22,540 bases of DNA from Acetofilamentum sp. (GCA_020720525.1 DYON01000011.1:1-22540), one strand, 5' to 3'. Counted from the first letter of the stretch, positions 13,657 to 22,143 are shown. The notes: generated by a model not told the origin, from the letters alone. Translations and numbers: made by a program.

Positions 13657-15822
13657 ATGAAAAACAGGTTATTTGTCTTGCTGGTGGTGTTTAGTGCCAT
13701 CATTATTATTCCGGCTAAAAGCATTGTAGCTCAGAAGAACTTTAGTGCCGAAGCCGATGAACGATTTAGATTGCATAAATACTTTGATGCAATTGAGTTG
13801 TACAAAAAGGCTTACACCAAGGTGAAAGGCAATAAAATTGAAAAAAATAGAATCTTGTTTCAGATTGGTTATAGCTATTTTTTAATCAACGATGTAAAGA
13901 ATGCAGCTACCAATCTCAAGCGTGTAATCAAAGCTGGCTATCCCGAAAAGGATGCGTATTACATGTATGCCGAAAGTATGAAAATTCAGGGAAAATACGA
14001 AGAAGCTTTAATCGCTTTTCAGGAATTTAAGGAGAAATTTCCCGACGACCCACGTGCCGATATGGGCATCGAATCGTGTAAGCAAGCAAAAGGTTGGATC
14101 GATAATCCAACTCGCTACACTGTTGAACCCGACAAAAAACTCAACTCGAAAAATGCCGATTTTGCCCCATCGTATTTCGATAAGAAAATGAAGGCAATTG
14201 TATTTACAACCTCCCGCGACGAAGTAAACGGCAAAGGTGCCGACTCGTGGACTGGATTACCATTTACAGATATCTTTGTTACATCGATGGATAAGAAAGG
14301 AAATTACAGCACTCCTGTTCCTCTCGATGAGGAAGGAATTGTGAATTCCGAATCGAACGAAGGAGCTTGCACATTCAATTCAAAATTCAGTACCATTTAT
14401 TTTACCCGTTGCCGTAAAGAGAAAAAAAGAATTCTTGGTTGTGAGATTTACACTGCCGACAAAAAAGGCCGTAGCTGGAGCGAACCCGAATTGATTCCAT
14501 TAGCTGCCGATTCTTTCTCGGTAGGGCATCCAGCTCTTTCCGACGATGAGCTTACCCTTATTTTCGCCAGCGATATGCCAGGTGGTAAAGGTGGTCGCGA
14601 TATTTGGATGGTTAAACGCCCCAAAAAGAACAAACCGTTCGAAAATCCAGTGAATCTTGGTTCAGTTGTTAATACAGAAGGAGACGATGTTTATCCTACT
14701 TTGCGCGAAGTGAATGGTCATACCTATCTTTATTTTGCAACCAATGGACGTATTGGAATGGGGGGGCTCGATATTTTTCGTACCGAACTCGTCGATGGCG
14801 TTTGGACAGAGCCAGAAAATATGAAATCGCCTATCAACTCAAGTTCCGACGATTTTCATATCATTTTCAACGACGACGCCAAAATGCTTAAAGAAGCCGA
14901 CGCCAAAGAAATGGGTTGGTTCACAACAAACCGAAAAGGTGGACGAGGAAACGACGATTTGTGGCGCTTTAGTATGCCACCGATTCTTTTTACACTCACT
15001 GGTGTGGTTCGCGACGACAGCACGAAAGCCATTCTTACCAGTGCCGAAGTACGTATTGAAGGCTCAAATGGAACCATCTTTACCGATACAACCGACAATA
15101 CTGGTACGTATTTCTTCGATAATGTTCAGATTCTCGAGAATACTACCTACACCATGACTGTAGCTAAAGAAAAGTATTACGGCGAAAAAGGGAAAGAAAC
15201 CACCGTTGGACTCGAGCAAAGCAAAGACCTTGTGCACGACTACAATTTGGTGCCAATTCCTGTGAAACCAATTGTGTTGCCCGATATTTTGTACGATTTC
15301 AACAAGTGGGTTTTAAAACCACAATACGAAGACAGTCTCGATGGTTTGGTTCAAATTATGAAAGAGAATCCTACTTTCGTTATTGAACTTGGTTCGCATA
15401 CAGACTCACGCGGATCGGATGATTTCAATGATTCGCTCTCTTATAAGCGTGCAAAAAGCTGCGTTGACTATATTATTAGTCAGGGAATTGAGCCAGGTCG
15501 TATTGTTCCTATTGGATATGGAAAGCGGGTTCCTCGTGTTCTTGAAAAAGATAAAACTATCATTGAAAAAGGAGATACCGTTAAATTTGTTAAAGGAACG
15601 GTTATTACCGATGAATTTATCGGCAGTTTAAAAAGCAAAAATGAGCAAGAGGCTGCCCATCAGCTTAACCGCTATACCGATTTTAGAATCCTTCGTTCGG
15701 ATTATGTTCCACAAAAAGGAACCAATACTCCTGTTAATCCGAATATTCAGATTATCAAGGACGAAAACAACGAAGGAACCAATACCGAAGGCGACGATAC
15801 CGATGGTGGAGGAAATAATTGA
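13657..15822 (+). CDS. PorE-like envelope protein: TPR, PD40 beta-propeller, carboxypeptidase-regulatory-like domain, OmpA C-terminal domain
   Basis: The 721-residue exported protein begins with a signal peptide (KNR, hydrophobic core, cleavage likely after VAQ near residue 26). TPR-like helices follow (about 28-135: ADERFRLHKYFDAIELYKKAY and similar). Then come WD40/PD40 propeller blades (about 165-436) with repeated phrases such as ADFAPSYF, LIFASDMPGGKGGRDIWM, YLYFATNGRIGMGGLDIF and WFTTNRKGGRGNDDLWRF. A carboxypeptidase-regulatory-like beta-sandwich lies at about 445-530, and the OmpA peptidoglycan-binding domain from about 540, including ILYDFNKW, GSHTDSRGSDDFND (Asp583, Arg585) and YKRAKSCVDYI. 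This order is that of PorE, a periplasmic or outer-membrane component that links the type IX secretion machinery to peptidoglycan in Porphyromonas gingivalis. Many Bacteroidota carry several paralogs, so PorE identity is likely but not certain. The ATG at 13657 gives a proper signal peptide; an in-frame TTG at 13624 does not. Confidence 0.85.
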   Translation: MKNRLFVLLVVFSAIIIIPAKSIVAQKNFSAEADERFRLHKYFDAIELYKKAYTKVKGNKIEKNRILFQIGYSYFLINDVKNAATNLKRVIKAGYPEKDAYYMYAESMKIQGKYEEALIAFQEFKEKFPDDPRADMGIESCKQAKGWIDNPTRYTVEPDKKLNSKNADFAPSYFDKKMKAIVFTTSRDEVNGKGADSWTGLPFTDIFVTSMDKKGNYSTPVPLDEEGIVNSESNEGACTFNSKFSTIYFTRCRKEKKRILGCEIYTADKKGRSWSEPELIPLAADSFSVGHPALSDDELTLIFASDMPGGKGGRDIWMVKRPKKNKPFENPVNLGSVVNTEGDDVYPTLREVNGHTYLYFATNGRIGMGGLDIFRTELVDGVWTEPENMKSPINSSSDDFHIIFNDDAKMLKEADAKEMGWFTTNRKGGRGNDDLWRFSMPPILFTLTGVVRDDSTKAILTSAEVRIEGSNGTIFTDTTDNTGTYFFDNVQILENTTYTMTVAKEKYYGEKGKETTVGLEQSKDLVHDYNLVPIPVKPIVLPDILYDFNKWVLKPQYEDSLDGLVQIMKENPTFVIELGSHTDSRGSDDFNDSLSYKRAKSCVDYIISQGIEPGRIVPIGYGKRVPRVLEKDKTIIEKGDTVKFVKGTVITDEFIGSLKSKNEQEAAHQLNRYTDFRILRSDYVPQKGTNTPVNPNIQIIKDENNEGTNTEGDDTDGGGNN

Positions 15823-15908
15823 TGATATTGGGTGTTCTAAATAGTATTTGTTTTTATTCGAATCTGTTTCGGACGCTGCATCATTAGATAGCTTTTTGAA
15901 AAATTACT

Positions 15909-15940
15909 AAAGCATTCTCCTGCTAAGGAGAATGCTTTTT
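15909..15940 (+). terminator. Intrinsic terminator hairpin between the PorE-like gene and purM
   Basis: Arms AAAGCATTCTCCT (15909-15921) and AGGAGAATGCTTT (15926-15938) pair perfectly over 13 bases around the loop GCTA, followed by more T. It lies 86 bases after the upstream stop and ends only 15 bases before the purM ATG. It may end the PorE-like transcript, or sit in the purM leader as an attenuator. Confidence 0.8.
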
Positions 15941-15955
15941 AATTGAATACTGACC

Positions 15956-17119
15956 ATGAGCGACGATAAATATTTACAACGGGGCGTTTCTTCAGGAAAA
16001 GAGGAAGTGCATGATGCTGTGCGAAAACTTGCCGCAAGCGAATTTTCACGTGCTTTCTGTCGAGTAGAGTCCGACCCTTCCGATAGCTCGCGCTATTTGG
16101 TTTTGCATGCCGATGGTGCTGGAACCAAAAGCGCACTTGCTTATGCCTATTGGAAAGAGACTGGCAACTTGGACGTTTGGCAAGGAATTGCTACCGATGC
16201 CATGGTGATGAATACCGACGATATGCTTTGTGTGGGTGCCGACAACCATATTTTTGTATCATCTACCATTGGGCGCAACAAAAACCTTATTCCCGGAAAA
16301 GTTATTGCTGCTATTATTGATGGCAATATGCGCTTTGTGGAAAAGATGAAAAAGTATGGAATCGACATTCATTTGTCGGGTGGCGAAACCGCCGATGTGG
16401 GCGACCTTGTCCGAACCATTATTGTTGATGCCACGGCTTTGGGTTTTGTAGGTAAAAATCGTTTTATCAGCAACAATCACATTGCTGCAGGCGATGTAGT
16501 AGTTGGTCTTTCTTCGTCGGGGCAATGCGAATGGGAAGATTCGTACAACAGTGGGATAGGCAGCAATGGACTTACTTCGGCCCGACACGATATGTTTTCG
16601 AAAATAGTGGCACAAAAATATCCCGAAACATTCGATGCTTCAATCGAAAATGTTGCTTACATTGGCAAATACAAGCTTACCGATGTTTCGCCAGTTAAAG
16701 GAATCGATATGGGAAGCCTCGTTCTTTCGCCAACGCGTACTTATCTGCCGCTCATGAAAGAAGTCTTCGAGCAAATGGAAGGAAAAATACATGGATTGGT
16801 TCATTGCACTGGTGGCGGTCAGTTCAAAACTCTTAAATTCATCAATCAATTGCGTGTGGTAAAAGACAATCTTTTTCCGATTCCACCTGTTTTCGATCTG
16901 ATTATGAAATCGGGTACTTTCCCCGAAGAAATGTATCGTACATTCAATATGGGGCATCGATTGGAGATATTTGTAAACGAAAAGGATGCTCCAGCAATTA
17001 TATCGATGGCAAAGAATAAAGGAATTGATGCACAGATTATTGGGTATTGTCTTCCGTCGGAAGTAAATGCTGTTGAATTGGAAACTCCGTTTGGGAAATT
17101 TGTAAAAGAGGAGAAATAA
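15956..17119 (+). CDS. purM: Phosphoribosylformylglycinamidine cyclo-ligase (AIR synthetase, PurM)
   Basis: The product catalyses the fifth step of purine synthesis: ATP-dependent ring closure of FGAM to aminoimidazole ribotide. It belongs to the PurM/PurL ATP-binding superfamily. At 387 residues it is about 40 longer than the E. coli enzyme. Recognisable blocks are the N-terminal glycine-rich region (KYLQRGVSSGKEEV), HADGAGTKS (51-59), the Asp-rich stretch DAMVMNTDDMLCVGA, SGGETADVGD (GGETAD at 142-147), and LVHCTGGGQFKTLKF with NMGHRLEIF in the C-terminal domain. The start is preceded at close range by a hairpin (15909-15938), so its promoter must lie upstream of that hairpin or the message is nearly leaderless. 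prfA starts one base after its stop. Confidence 0.93.
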   Translation: MSDDKYLQRGVSSGKEEVHDAVRKLAASEFSRAFCRVESDPSDSSRYLVLHADGAGTKSALAYAYWKETGNLDVWQGIATDAMVMNTDDMLCVGADNHIFVSSTIGRNKNLIPGKVIAAIIDGNMRFVEKMKKYGIDIHLSGGETADVGDLVRTIIVDATALGFVGKNRFISNNHIAAGDVVVGLSSSGQCEWEDSYNSGIGSNGLTSARHDMFSKIVAQKYPETFDASIENVAYIGKYKLTDVSPVKGIDMGSLVLSPTRTYLPLMKEVFEQMEGKIHGLVHCTGGGQFKTLKFINQLRVVKDNLFPIPPVFDLIMKSGTFPEEMYRTFNMGHRLEIFVNEKDAPAIISMAKNKGIDAQIIGYCLPSEVNAVELETPFGKFVKEEK

Positions 17120-17120
17120 A

Positions 17121-18200
17121 ATGGGAATGCAAGAAAAACTTAAAGAGATTTACGATAAGTGGATCAATATTGGCGAAGAGCTTACCTTGCCCGACATTGT
17201 GTCGGATATGAAAAGATATGTGGCTCTCAACAAGGAATACAAAGAATTGCAGGCAGTTGCTCAAGCATATCTCGACTACTCGAATGTGATTTCGAATATC
17301 GAGAATGCAAAAAACATGCTTCAAACCGAAAAGGACAACGAATTTCGCGAAATGGCCAAGGCCGAACTCGACCAATTAATTGTTCAAAAATCGGAGATGG
17401 AAGAATCGATTCGTTTGTTGCTTTTGCCTTCCGATCCGCAAGATAGGAAGAATGCAATTATCGAAATCAGAGCTGGTTCGGGTGGCGACGAAGCCAGTTT
17501 GTTTGCCGGCGATTTGTTTCGGATGTACACTCGCTACATTGAAACTGTGCGATGGAAATGGGAATTGGTCGATTTTACCGAAGGAACCATGGGCGGCTAC
17601 AAAGAAGTTATTTTAAATGTATCGGGCGACAGCGCCTACGGGACATTGAAATTCGAATCGGGAGTACATCGTGTGCAGCGTGTGCCCGAAACCGAAGCTC
17701 AAGGGCGTATTCACACTTCGGCAGCATCGGTGGTGGTACTTCCCGAAGCCGACGAAGTTGATGTCGAAATTCGAGAAAGCGATATTCGTAAAGATACTTT
17801 TTGTTCGTCGGGGGCTGGAGGGCAATCGGTCAATACTACCTATTCGGCAATTCGTCTTACTCACGTTCCAACAGGGATTGTTGTTTCGTGTCAAGACGAA
17901 CGTAGCCAGATAAAAAACTACGACAAAGCACTCAAAGTTCTTCGAAGTCGTATTTTTGAAATTGAACATCAAAAATACCTCGATGGCATTGCCAGCAAAC
18001 GAAAAACAATGGTTTCAACTGGCGACCGCTCGGCAAAAATTAGGACATACAATTTTCCTCAGAGTAGAGTTACCGATCATCGCATTGGTTTGACCATGTA
18101 CAATTTGCCTGCTGTACTTAATGGCGAAATTCAACAATTTCTCGATTCGCTTCAGGTTGCCGAAAATGCAGAACGTTTGAAAGAAGGTGTAAATATTTAA
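17121..18200 (+). CDS. prfA: Peptide chain release factor 1
   Basis: RF1 recognises UAA and UAG and triggers peptide release on the ribosome. The 359-residue length is normal. The decoding PxT tripeptide that separates RF1 from RF2 (which has SPF) is present as PET at 189-191 in HRVQRVPETEAQGRIHTSA. The catalytic GGQ loop is at 233-235 in SGAGGQSVNTTYSAIR. No internal frameshift is seen, whereas RF2 genes often carry one. It begins one base after purM and ends 11 bases before pyrF, an operon linking translation termination with purine and pyrimidine synthesis genes. Confidence 0.96.
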   Translation: MGMQEKLKEIYDKWINIGEELTLPDIVSDMKRYVALNKEYKELQAVAQAYLDYSNVISNIENAKNMLQTEKDNEFREMAKAELDQLIVQKSEMEESIRLLLLPSDPQDRKNAIIEIRAGSGGDEASLFAGDLFRMYTRYIETVRWKWELVDFTEGTMGGYKEVILNVSGDSAYGTLKFESGVHRVQRVPETEAQGRIHTSAASVVVLPEADEVDVEIRESDIRKDTFCSSGAGGQSVNTTYSAIRLTHVPTGIVVSCQDERSQIKNYDKALKVLRSRIFEIEHQKYLDGIASKRKTMVSTGDRSAKIRTYNFPQSRVTDHRIGLTMYNLPAVLNGEIQQFLDSLQVAENAERLKEGVNI

Positions 18201-18211
18201 TTGTAATTGCT

Positions 18212-19054
18212 ATGACACGACAGGAGTTGACCAATATCATTTTTACCAAGAAATCGGTTTTATGTGTAGGTCTCGATTCGGAGCTTTCTAAAATCCCAGC
18301 TCATATTCGCGATAATAATTCGCCCGAAGATGCTGTTTTTGAATTCAATAAAGCTATTATCGATGCAACATTGCCATTTACGGTTGCATACAAACCGAAT
18401 TTGGCATTTTACGAGGCAATGGGCTTGCCCGGAATGTCGGCTTTGTATCGCACAGTAGCTTATATCAGATCGCTGAATGAGCCTGCTTTTGTTATTGCCG
18501 ATGCAAAGCGTGCCGACATTGGCAATACTTCGCGATTGTATGCTACGGCATTTTTGGGAAATGGAACAACAAGTCCCAACTTCGATGCAATTACGGTGGC
18601 TCCATATATGGGCATCGATTCGGTGAGTCCCTTTCTTGGATTCGAGGGTAAATGGGCTATTTTGCTTGCTCTTACATCGAATCCGGGTGCAAACGATTTT
18701 CAAATGATTCAAAATGCCGATGGTCAGTTGTTCGAGAAAGTTCTTCAACAATCGAAAACCTGGGGCAGCGAAGAAAATTTGATGTATGTGGTTGGAGCTA
18801 CTCGCGCCGAAATGTTAAAAAAAGTGCGTTCTATCGTTCCCAATCATTTTTTGTTGATTCCTGGAGTTGGCACTCAGGGCGGAGATATGAATGAAGTGCT
18901 GAAAAATGGATGGAATAATTCGGGCGGACTCTTGATTAATGCCTCAAGATCCATTATATTTGCATCAGCGGGAAACGATTTTGCATTGGCGGCAAAAGCT
19001 GAAGCGCAAAAAATGCAAAAAGAAATGGAAGACTTTATTAACCAAAATATCTAA
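18212..19054 (+). CDS. pyrF: Orotidine 5'-phosphate decarboxylase (type 2)
   Basis: PyrF converts OMP to UMP, the last step of de novo pyrimidine synthesis. The 280-residue product is of the longer bacterial type 2 class (about 270 residues), not the short E. coli-like type. The catalytic charged network appears in FVIADAKRADIGNTS, with Asp97, Lys99 and Asp102. An N-terminal CVGLD substrate-binding strand (about 17-21) and a C-terminal phosphate-binding stretch (LIPGVGTQGGD, then LLINASRSIIFAS) complete the TIM barrel. It follows prfA by 11 bases, and the next gene begins one base after its stop. Confidence 0.95.
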   Translation: MTRQELTNIIFTKKSVLCVGLDSELSKIPAHIRDNNSPEDAVFEFNKAIIDATLPFTVAYKPNLAFYEAMGLPGMSALYRTVAYIRSLNEPAFVIADAKRADIGNTSRLYATAFLGNGTTSPNFDAITVAPYMGIDSVSPFLGFEGKWAILLALTSNPGANDFQMIQNADGQLFEKVLQQSKTWGSEENLMYVVGATRAEMLKKVRSIVPNHFLLIPGVGTQGGDMNEVLKNGWNNSGGLLINASRSIIFASAGNDFALAAKAEAQKMQKEMEDFINQNI

Positions 19055-19055
19055 T

Positions 19056-19784
19056 ATGCGGTACCTGATTTTTATTTCATTGTTTCTGATATCAAATGTT
19101 GCTTTTTCGCAAGGTGGCGACGATTGGTTTGACAATGTTGAGAATGTTACCGATAATGTTGAAGAGCCTATTCTACACTACGAACATTTCAATGCTTTTA
19201 CCGAAGGCGATTCTGTTCGTTTGTGCGACAAACGTCCATGCAATGGAATTCAGAAAGACTATTGGGAAAATGGTGTGCTAAAGCATAAAGCTTACTATCA
19301 AAATGGTCGAATTAACAATGGTTACGAAAATTACTTCGAAAACGAACAACTCGAGCGCAAATTTGTTATAATAAATGCTTCCAGTGCAGAATTAACTGCT
19401 TATTACAAAGACGGAACCATGCGTTCGAAAGTTGAATACCGCAAAAAAAATGCGATTAAGTGGGCCGACTACTATCCGAATGGAAATCTTGAATTCATCG
19501 AAGAGTACGATTCGAAAATGGAATACTATATCAAGTACAATTTTTATTTCATGAATGGAAAGCCCCAAAGTATGCTCGAATTGGTAGATAAAGACAAACG
19601 TATTTACACTTCGAAAACATACTATAAAAACGGGCAGCTTAAGTCGGAAGGTCTGCGACAAATGAATGCCTCAATGGGCGACTATCAGCGCATTAGTGAA
19701 TGGAAATTCTACAATGAAGATGGCAGTCTGAAAGAAACAAAGAATTTTTATAAAGGAGAAGAGGAAGAAGAATTGGAAGATTGA
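19056..19784 (+). CDS. Exported MORN/YwqK-type repeat protein
   Basis: A 242-residue protein with a clear signal peptide (RYLIFISLFLISNVAFSQ, cleavage near residue 19). The rest consists of imperfect repeats of the MORN_2/YwqK type: a Tyr-Tyr/Trp-x-N/D-G-x-L core as in DYWENGVLKHKAYY, AYYKDGTMRSKVEY, DYYPNGNLEFIEEY, YYKNGQLKSEG and KFYNEDGSLKETKNFY. It ends in an acidic tail (GEEEEELED). Databases often name such proteins YwqK-family antitoxin, but the signal peptide and lack of an adjacent toxin argue against an antitoxin role. The frame is open back to 18939 inside pyrF, but the ATG at 19056 gives the signal peptide and lies one base after the pyrF stop. The function is unknown, probably periplasmic or cell-surface. 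Confidence 0.8.
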   Translation: MRYLIFISLFLISNVAFSQGGDDWFDNVENVTDNVEEPILHYEHFNAFTEGDSVRLCDKRPCNGIQKDYWENGVLKHKAYYQNGRINNGYENYFENEQLERKFVIINASSAELTAYYKDGTMRSKVEYRKKNAIKWADYYPNGNLEFIEEYDSKMEYYIKYNFYFMNGKPQSMLELVDKDKRIYTSKTYYKNGQLKSEGLRQMNASMGDYQRISEWKFYNEDGSLKETKNFYKGEEEEELED

Positions 19785-19804
19785 TTTCGAGAATATTTTT
19801 CAAT

Positions 19805-19834
19805 AAAAAACCCCGCACATCGTCGGGGTTTTTT
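19805..19834. terminator. Bidirectional intrinsic terminator between converging genes
   Basis: AAAAAACCCCG (19805-19815) pairs with CGGGGTTTTTT (19824-19834) around an 8-base loop. A GC stem with A-tract and T-tract flanks can terminate transcription on both strands. It lies 20 bases after the YwqK-like stop on the plus strand and 15 bases after the gyrB stop on the minus strand. Confidence 0.92.
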
Positions 19835-19849
19835 GTTGGTAATAATGTT

Positions 19850-21838
19850 TTATGCGTCGATACGAGCATACTTGGCGTTGCGCTCAATAAATTCGCGGCG
19901 CGGAGGAACTTCGTCGCCCATGAGCATGGAAAAAATACGATCGGCTTCGGCTCCATTTTCGATGGTAACCTGACGCAACGTGCGCGATTCGGGATTCATT
20001 GTTGTGGTCCATAATTGCTCCGCATTCATTTCTCCAAGACCTTTGTAGCGTTGCACATGTATTCCTTTTTCGCTGCCACTTTCGCCTTTGAATCCATTGG
20101 CAATCGCATCGCGTTGGTTATCGTCCCAAGCATAAGTTTCTTTGTTGCCCTTTTTGATCAAATAGAGTGGGGGAGTTGCAATATAAACATAGCCCAACTC
20201 GATGAGTTGCTTCATGTAGCGGAAGAAAAAAGTAAGAATAAGAGTCGCAATATGGCTACCGTCAACATCGGCATCGGTCATGATGATGATTTTGTGATAG
20301 CGAAGTTTGGCAATATTGAGCTCTTTTGAATCCTCGTCGGTTCCAATAGTAACACCAAATGCTGTAAAAATATTTTTAATTTCTTCCGAGTCGAAAATTT
20401 TATGAGCCATTGCCTTTTCGACATTCAGGATTTTTCCGCGCAAAGGAAGAATGGCCTGAAAAGCCCTGTTGCGGCCTTGTTTTGCTGTTCCACCTGCCGA
20501 ATCGCCCTCAACCAAATAAATCTCGCATATTGTTGGGTCGCTTTCCGAGCAATCGGCAAGTTTTCCGGGTAAACCCGAGCCTGTGAGAATATTTTTACGC
20601 TGAACTAATTCGCGGGCTTTGCGGGCAGCATGACGTGCCGTTGCAGCTAAAATGACTTTGTTTACAATGGCTCTGGCTTCCTTAGGATTCTCTTCGAGAT
20701 AGTAATTGAGGTGCTCGCCAATGACCATATCAACAACACCCATTACTTCGTTGTTGCCAAGTTTAGTTTTTGTTTGTCCTTCGAATTGTGGTTCCTGTAC
20801 TTTTACCGAAATAATGGCGGTGAGTCCTTCACGGAAATCGTCGCCATTGATATCGAATTTCAATTTTGAAAGCATGCCCGACTTCTCGGCATACGTTTTA
20901 AGTGTACGTGTGAGCCCACGTCGGAAACCTGCAAGGTGAGTTCCCCCTTCAATGGTGTTGATATTGTTTACAAATGTGTGCATGTTTTCCGAAAACGATG
21001 TGTTGTATTGCATCGCAATCTCGATAGGAATGCCGTTGCGTTCACCTTCGAAATAAATCGGTTCTTCAATCAACTTTTCGCGATTGCCGTCGAGATATAT
21101 AATGAAGTCGCGCAAACCAAGTTCGGAATAGTATTCTGCCATTCTGGCTTGACCTTCTTCAACATCGCGTTCATCGGTAAGGGTAAGCCTAATTCCTTTA
21201 TTTAAGAAAGCCAATTCTCTCAAGCGACTGGCAAGAATATCGAAAGTGTATTCGGTTGTAATAAAAATGCTGTCGTCGGGCTTGAAGTAAACAACTGTTC
21301 CAGTTTTATCCGAAACGCCTATTTCATTAACGACGTGAAGAGGCTTGCCACATGAGTACTCCTGACGGTAAATTTTTCCATCGCGGTAAACTGTAGCTAT
21401 GAGTTGCTTCGAAAGTGCATTGACACACGAAACACCAACACCATGCAAACCTCCAGAAACTTTGTAGCTGTCTTTGTCGAATTTTCCACCAGCGTGAAGA
21501 ACAGTCATAACAACCTCAAGGGCCGAACGTTGTTCTTTTTCGTGCAAGTCAACTGGAATTCCACGACCATTGTCGGTTACTGTAATACCATTATCTTCAT
21601 GAATTACTACTTCAATGTTTGAGCAGTAACCAGCCAATGCCTCATCTATTGAATTGTCAACTACTTCATAAACAAGATGATGCAATCCTTTTACGCCAAT
21701 GTCGCCAATATACATGGCTGGGCGTTTTCTAACCGCTTCAAGACCTTCGAGTACCTGTATGCTGTCGGCTGAGTAGCCGTTGCCATTCTGTTTTCCGTTG
21801 TTGATTCCGTTTTGAGCTTTTGGTTCATTCGTCTCCAT
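19850..21838 (-). CDS. gyrB: DNA gyrase subunit B
   Basis: GyrB supplies the ATPase and part of the DNA-cleavage core of gyrase, which introduces negative supercoils. The 662 residues fit the short GyrB form without the long insertion found in gamma-proteobacteria. The GHKL ATPase has EVVDNSIDEALAG with catalytic Glu58 and Asn62, TDNGRGIP with Asp89, and GGLHGVGVSCVNALS. The TOPRIM domain has EGDSAGG (444-450) and DADVDGSHI (Asp522, Asp524, Asp526). The C-terminal GLGEMNAEQLWTTTMNPE stretch favours GyrB over ParE. The first about 21 residues are a low-complexity Asn/Gly-rich tail before the conserved YSADSIQVLEGLEAVRKRP. It is the only recognised minus-strand gene here and has its own promoter. 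Confidence 0.96.
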   Translation of the reverse strand: METNEPKAQNGINNGKQNGNGYSADSIQVLEGLEAVRKRPAMYIGDIGVKGLHHLVYEVVDNSIDEALAGYCSNIEVVIHEDNGITVTDNGRGIPVDLHEKEQRSALEVVMTVLHAGGKFDKDSYKVSGGLHGVGVSCVNALSKQLIATVYRDGKIYRQEYSCGKPLHVVNEIGVSDKTGTVVYFKPDDSIFITTEYTFDILASRLRELAFLNKGIRLTLTDERDVEEGQARMAEYYSELGLRDFIIYLDGNREKLIEEPIYFEGERNGIPIEIAMQYNTSFSENMHTFVNNINTIEGGTHLAGFRRGLTRTLKTYAEKSGMLSKLKFDINGDDFREGLTAIISVKVQEPQFEGQTKTKLGNNEVMGVVDMVIGEHLNYYLEENPKEARAIVNKVILAATARHAARKARELVQRKNILTGSGLPGKLADCSESDPTICEIYLVEGDSAGGTAKQGRNRAFQAILPLRGKILNVEKAMAHKIFDSEEIKNIFTAFGVTIGTDEDSKELNIAKLRYHKIIIMTDADVDGSHIATLILTFFFRYMKQLIELGYVYIATPPLYLIKKGNKETYAWDDNQRDAIANGFKGESGSEKGIHVQRYKGLGEMNAEQLWTTTMNPESRTLRQVTIENGAEADRIFSMLMGDEVPPRREFIERNAKYARIDA

Positions 21839-21887
21839 ATAGCAATCCTTTGTTAATCAGTTGTTTAGCTTATTTGCCAATACTTTA

Positions 21888-21895
21888 CAAAGATA
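21888..21895 (-). promoter_or_regulatory. Candidate -7 promoter element for gyrB
   Basis: On the minus strand the sequence TATCTTTG matches TAnnTTTG exactly and lies 49 bases upstream of the gyrB ATG, giving a leader of about 40-45 bases. No matching TTTG is present at the -33 distance. Confidence 0.6.
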
Positions 21896-22102
21896 GTGAA
21901 AAATTGCATTTGATTGGTGTTTTTTTGTTGTACTGGGTGAATATTTTTCAACTATTTTTCGATGGGTTGAAGTGAATTTTGTTAATGGCTGTAATGTGTT
22001 GTTGTATAGTTGTTTAGTGTTTAATTCTTGCTCTCGGAATTCTGAAGTTAAAGGATATTGTTTTTCTGATAACCATTTGTCATCATCTTTTTGCTTTTTT
22101 TG

Positions 22103-22134
22103 CTTGCTTTCAGCTTTCATTATTTGTACATTTG
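22103..22134 (+). promoter_or_regulatory. Candidate promoter of the truncated exported-protein gene
   Basis: A -7 element TACATTTG (22127-22134) matches TAnnTTTG. A CTTG (22103-22106) 20 bases upstream is a near match to the TTTG -33 element at the expected spacing. The ATG at 22162 lies 27 bases downstream. The -7 element is embedded in an inverted repeat listed separately. Confidence 0.6.
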
Positions 22135-22143
22135 CTGTACAAA
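22123..22143. promoter_or_regulatory. Perfect inverted repeat over the -7 element (possible operator)
   Basis: TTTGTACA (22123-22130) and TGTACAAA (22136-22143) are exact reverse complements around the 5-base spacer TTTGC. The -7 box lies within it and the predicted start of transcription falls in or next to the right arm. The dyad would therefore be only partly transcribed, which favours a DNA-binding site for a dimeric regulator over an RNA hairpin. The regulator is unknown. Confidence 0.5.

Noticed and set aside
18939..19055. Upstream extension of the YwqK-like gene into pyrF
   Set aside because: The extra 39 residues are an out-of-frame reading of the pyrF end; the ATG at 19056 gives a clean signal peptide.
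19056..19784. Toxin-antitoxin system suggested by YwqK-type repeats
   Set aside because: No adjacent small toxin gene is seen, and the protein carries a signal peptide.
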